Assembly (NCBI GenBank): GCA_947311745.1
Contig: CAMZLT010000068.1
Span: forward strand, 1 to 6,868
Direction of reading: 5' to 3'
DNA: 6,868 bases
Origin: an uncultured Flavobacteriaceae bacterium
GTDB taxonomy: Bacteria; Bacteroidota; Bacteroidia; Flavobacteriales; Flavobacteriaceae
In this document: piece by piece, positions 5,240 to 6,868 of the stretch
Layout of the letters: each line of letters begins with the position of its first letter
Position numbering within the stretch: the first letter of the stretch is position 1
Made by a program: the position numbers and the translations under genes
The notes under the pieces: model-generated
The model's input: the letters and a program-made list of their open reading frames with translations, nothing else
What the model was told of the DNA's origin: nothing
The model's database searches: none

Positions 5240-6325
5240 ATGAAAAATACAGCTTTAACACATATTCACGAAAGTTTACACGCAAAACTAGTTCCTTTTG
5301 CAGGTTATAATATGCCTGTTCAATACGAAGGAGTTAATGCTGAACACGAAACCGTAAGAAAATCGGTTGGTGTTTTTGATGTTTCGCACATGGGTGAATT
5401 TTTAATTGAAGGTGAAAATGCACTTTCTCTAATTCAAAAAGTTACTAGCAACGATGCTTCTAAATTAAAGATTGGTGATGCTCAGTATTCTTGCTTTCCA
5501 AATGATAAAGGAGGAATTGTAGATGATTTAATCTGCTATAGAATTAAAGAAAACACCTATTTGTTAGTCGTAAATGCAAGTAATATAGAAAAAGATTGGA
5601 ATTGGATTTCAAAATATAATAAAGATTTCGGAACAACTATGCGTAATTTATCCGAAGATTATTCGCTTTTAGCCATTCAAGGTCCAAAAGCTGTGGAAGC
5701 AATGCAATCGTTAACTACCGAGGATTTGTCTGCAATTAAATTCTATACGTTTAAAATTAATAACTTTGCAGGAATTGCAAATGTAATTATTTCGGCAACT
5801 GGATATACAGGTTCTGGTGGTTTTGAAATTTACTGTAAAAATGATGAAGTAGAGCAAATTTGGAACCGTGTTTTTGAAGCTGGAAAAGATTTTGGCATCA
5901 AACCTATCGGACTTGCAGCTAGAGATACTCTTAGACTTGAAATGGGATATTGTCTTTACGGAAATGATATAAATGATGAAACATCACCTATTGAAGCTGG
6001 TCTAGGATGGATTACCAAATTCACTAAGAACTTTGTAAATTCGGATAATTTAAAAAAGCAAAAAGAGGAAGGCGTTTCTAAAAAACTAATTGGTTTTGAA
6101 CTAACCGAACGTGGTGTGCCAAGACACGATTACGACATTGTAGATGCAAATGGTGTAAAAATTGGCGTTGTAACTAGTGGAACAATGAGTCCGTCTTTAA
6201 AAAAAGGAATCGGAATGGGTTATGTAACCAAAGAATTTTCAAAAAAAGGAAGTGAAATTTTTATTCAAGTACGTAAAAAACAAATTCCTGCAATGGTAGT
6301 AAGACCTCCTTTTTATAAAGGATAA
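5240..6325 (+). CDS. gcvT: Aminomethyltransferase, glycine cleavage system T protein
   Basis: GcvT takes the aminomethyl group from the lipoyl arm of H protein and, with tetrahydrofolate, releases ammonia and 5,10-methylene-tetrahydrofolate. It acts in the cytoplasm with GcvP, GcvH and the L protein. The 361 residues match the family length. Visible landmarks are FAGYNMPVQY (20-29), GVFDVSHMGE (44-53), GGIVDDL (91-97) with the folate-binding aspartate (Asp95 or Asp96), LLAIQGP (143-149), GYTGSGGFEIY (188-198) with the folate-contacting Glu196, AARDTLRLEMG (226-236) with Arg228, PIEAGLGW (250-257) and the C-terminal VTSGTMSPSLKKGIGMGYV (311-329). It stands alone without gcvH or gcvP nearby, which is common in Bacteroidota. 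Transcription probably starts from the promoter just upstream and runs through the small gene behind it to the terminator at 6451-6485. Confidence 0.96.
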   Translation: MKNTALTHIHESLHAKLVPFAGYNMPVQYEGVNAEHETVRKSVGVFDVSHMGEFLIEGENALSLIQKVTSNDASKLKIGDAQYSCFPNDKGGIVDDLICYRIKENTYLLVVNASNIEKDWNWISKYNKDFGTTMRNLSEDYSLLAIQGPKAVEAMQSLTTEDLSAIKFYTFKINNFAGIANVIISATGYTGSGGFEIYCKNDEVEQIWNRVFEAGKDFGIKPIGLAARDTLRLEMGYCLYGNDINDETSPIEAGLGWITKFTKNFVNSDNLKKQKEEGVSKKLIGFELTERGVPRHDYDIVDANGVKIGVVTSGTMSPSLKKGIGMGYVTKEFSKKGSEIFIQVRKKQIPAMVVRPPFYKG

Positions 6326-6341
6326 CATTAAAACAATAAAT

Positions 6342-6476
6342 ATGTTCACATCTAACTTTTGGTACTATGTATTTTTTATTATTATTCTTTTACATTTGAT
6401 AATTGGATTTATTTATCTAATAAAAAAATTATCACCAAAAAAAGAAAATAAAAAAAAGCCTACGAAAAAATCTTAG
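6342..6476 (+). CDS. Small single-pass membrane protein (44 residues)
   Basis: An ATG frame beginning 17 bases after gcvT encodes MFTSNFWYYV then a hydrophobic helix (about 7-27, FFIIILLHLIIGFIY core), followed by a strongly basic tail (28-44) rich in lysine with one acidic residue (Glu35). This layout gives a clean N-out/C-in prediction by the positive-inside rule. No homologue is recognised. Support comes from the operon-like spacing to gcvT and from the stop codon lying inside the terminator's 3' arm, with nothing else filling the gap. Against it, the region is AT-rich and short frames with hydrophobic content can arise by chance. It may act in the membrane as a small regulator or subunit, but no function can be assigned. 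Confidence 0.6.
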   Translation: MFTSNFWYYVFFIIILLHLIIGFIYLIKKLSPKKENKKKPTKKS

Positions 6477-6485
6477 GCTTTTTTT
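6451..6485. terminator. Bidirectional intrinsic terminator between convergent genes
   Basis: AAGCCTA (6456-6462) pairs with TAGGCTT (6474-6480) around an 11-base A-rich loop. A run of A's precedes the stem (6451-6457) and T's follow it (6479-6485), so it can end transcription in both directions. It closes the gcvT transcript on the plus strand and lies downstream of the minus-strand LytTR gene. The last six codons and the stop of the 44-residue gene are contained in it. Confidence 0.8.
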
Positions 6486-6585
6486 AGCTGTATTAGCTTT
6501 GTTTAGATATAAAATTTAAAAAAACATAAGAGATTTTAATATTCCCCCCATTCAACATCAAAATACGCTATAAATTTATTCTTTT

Positions 6586-6788
6586 TTATTCTAACCAGTT
6601 TTTAAAATTTTTCACTTTTTCTCTACTCACGATAACATCAAAAGCTGTAAAATTTTCAATTTCTATTTGCAATCTACTATTTGTGTACGATATAATGTCT
6701 TTAATAGCCGTAATTTGCACAAAACATTTTCGGTTAACACGGTAATATATTTTAGGATCTAGTAAATTTTCTAATTGCTCTAAGGTAT
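6586..6788 (-). pseudogene. Truncated LytTR response regulator, C-terminal part
   Basis: The minus strand reads 66 codons from ACC (6786) to a TAA stop at 6588-6586. The peptide begins TLEQLENLLDPKIYYRVNRK, then CFVQITAIKDIISYTNSRLQ, and ends VIVSREKVKNFKNWLE. This is the second half of a LytTR DNA-binding domain, the output domain of LytR/AgrA-type two-component regulators, with its RVNRK and VSRE…V..FK.WL signatures. A whole LytTR domain is about 100 residues and should follow a receiver domain, so about 35 LytTR residues and all of the receiver are missing. No start codon is available: an in-frame stop (6795-6793) lies just upstream, inside sequence that looks like an insertion-element end. 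The regulator is therefore probably inactivated; the missing half may lie beyond the window, past the element. It would have faced gcvT convergently. Confidence 0.85.
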
Positions 6789-6810
6789 TGTATTAGCCCC
6801 TTAAAAGTTC

Positions 6811-6849
6811 GGACAATATTATAGTTAAATAAATGTAATAAATTTGTCC
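6811..6849 (+). repeat. Inverted repeat in the IS leader
   Basis: GGACAA (6811-6816) and TTGTCC (6844-6849) form perfect 6-base arms around a 27-base AT-rich loop. The 3' arm ends three bases before the ATG at 6853 and overlaps the -7 element. A transcript entering from outside would carry both arms, whereas one started at the element's own promoter would lack the 5' arm. Confidence 0.4.
6839..6846 (+). promoter_or_regulatory. -7 element of the element's first gene
   Basis: TAAATTTG matches TAnnTTTG and lies six bases before the ATG at 6853, nearly the same geometry as at dapF (five bases). No clear TTG -33 box is seen upstream. The transcript would be almost leaderless. Confidence 0.4.
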
Positions 6850-6852
6850 ATT

Positions 6853-6868
6853 ATGAGTAAACGAACAT
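6853..6868 (+). CDS. Start of a probable transposase OrfA (cut by window end)
   Basis: Five complete codons, M-S-K-R-T, are present before the window ends. Position behind the presumed terminal repeat and promoter-like element, plus the basic start common in IS3-family OrfA (a helix-turn-helix protein that binds the terminal repeats), make this the likely identity. Too little is visible to confirm it by its own sequence. Confidence 0.35.

Larger units (their letters stand above)
6789..6868 (+). mobile_element. Left end of a probable IS3-family (IS150-like) element
   Basis: Starting at TG (6789), the sequence TGTATTAGCCCC (6789-6800) runs on to AAGTTCGGAC (6804-6813). It has the TG start, C-run and GGAC spacing of IS3-family terminal repeats, and resembles the IS150 end as I remember it. 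It begins exactly where LytTR homology stops. A promoter-like element and a small start codon follow, as expected for the leader of the first transposase frame. The right end, transposase body and target duplication are outside the window, so family assignment is tentative and the boundary may be off by a few bases. Confidence 0.6.

Noticed and set aside
6169..6195. TGTAAC and CGTC inside gcvT, 17 bases apart, as an ECF promoter for the 44-residue gene
   Set aside because: The bases encode the conserved VTSGTMSPS segment of GcvT, and the spacing differs by one from the sigma-gene promoter; coding constraint explains it.
1..6868. CRISPR array, tRNA or rRNA genes, toxin-antitoxin pair or phage genes
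   Set aside because: No regularly spaced repeats, no cloverleaf or rRNA-like sequence and no such proteins were seen in the window.

Overview
The window looks like a piece of a Flavobacteriaceae (Bacteroidota) chromosome. The DNA is very AT-rich and there are no clear Shine-Dalgarno sequences. TAnnTTTG-type -7 elements precede several genes, and the encoded proteins have a flavobacterial character (dapF–GNAT–mltG order, DUF4252-like proteins behind an ECF sigma factor, a LytTR regulator). Genus cannot be settled from this sequence alone.

Layout. Positions 1-350 carry no gene: a rho-independent terminator (about 64-102) closes a gene lying left of the window, then comes AT-rich spacer and a promoter very close to the dapF start. 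Positions 351-2729 hold dapF (diaminopimelate epimerase), a GNAT acetyltransferase overlapping it by one base, and mltG (endolytic murein transglycosylase, TTG start) with its own promoter. Two of these three genes serve cell-wall metabolism: dapF makes meso-DAP for peptidoglycan and lysine, and MltG cleaves nascent glycan strands.

Positions 2730-4958 hold a probable envelope-signalling cassette: an ECF sigma factor, a single-pass membrane protein overlapping it by 14 bases (candidate anti-sigma factor), an exported DUF4252-like protein and a second DUF4252-like protein that is a lipoprotein. An ECF-type promoter (TGTAAC, 16-base gap after AAC, CGTC) sits directly upstream of the sigma gene and suggests autoregulation. 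A strong hairpin separates the last two genes and may reduce expression of the lipoprotein.

Positions 4959-5239 are AT-rich spacer ending in a promoter. gcvT (glycine cleavage T protein) fills 5240-6325. It is followed by a 44-codon gene for a tiny membrane protein whose 3' end is built into a bidirectional terminator.

The right edge (6586-6868) shows a minus-strand LytTR response-regulator gene cut in its DNA-binding domain. The cut coincides with what looks like the left end of an IS3-family (IS150-like) element, whose first ORF is just starting when the window ends. The most unusual items are this insertion junction, the autoregulated ECF/DUF4252 cassette, and the small membrane protein overlapping its terminator. 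Nothing here proves a wholly new system.
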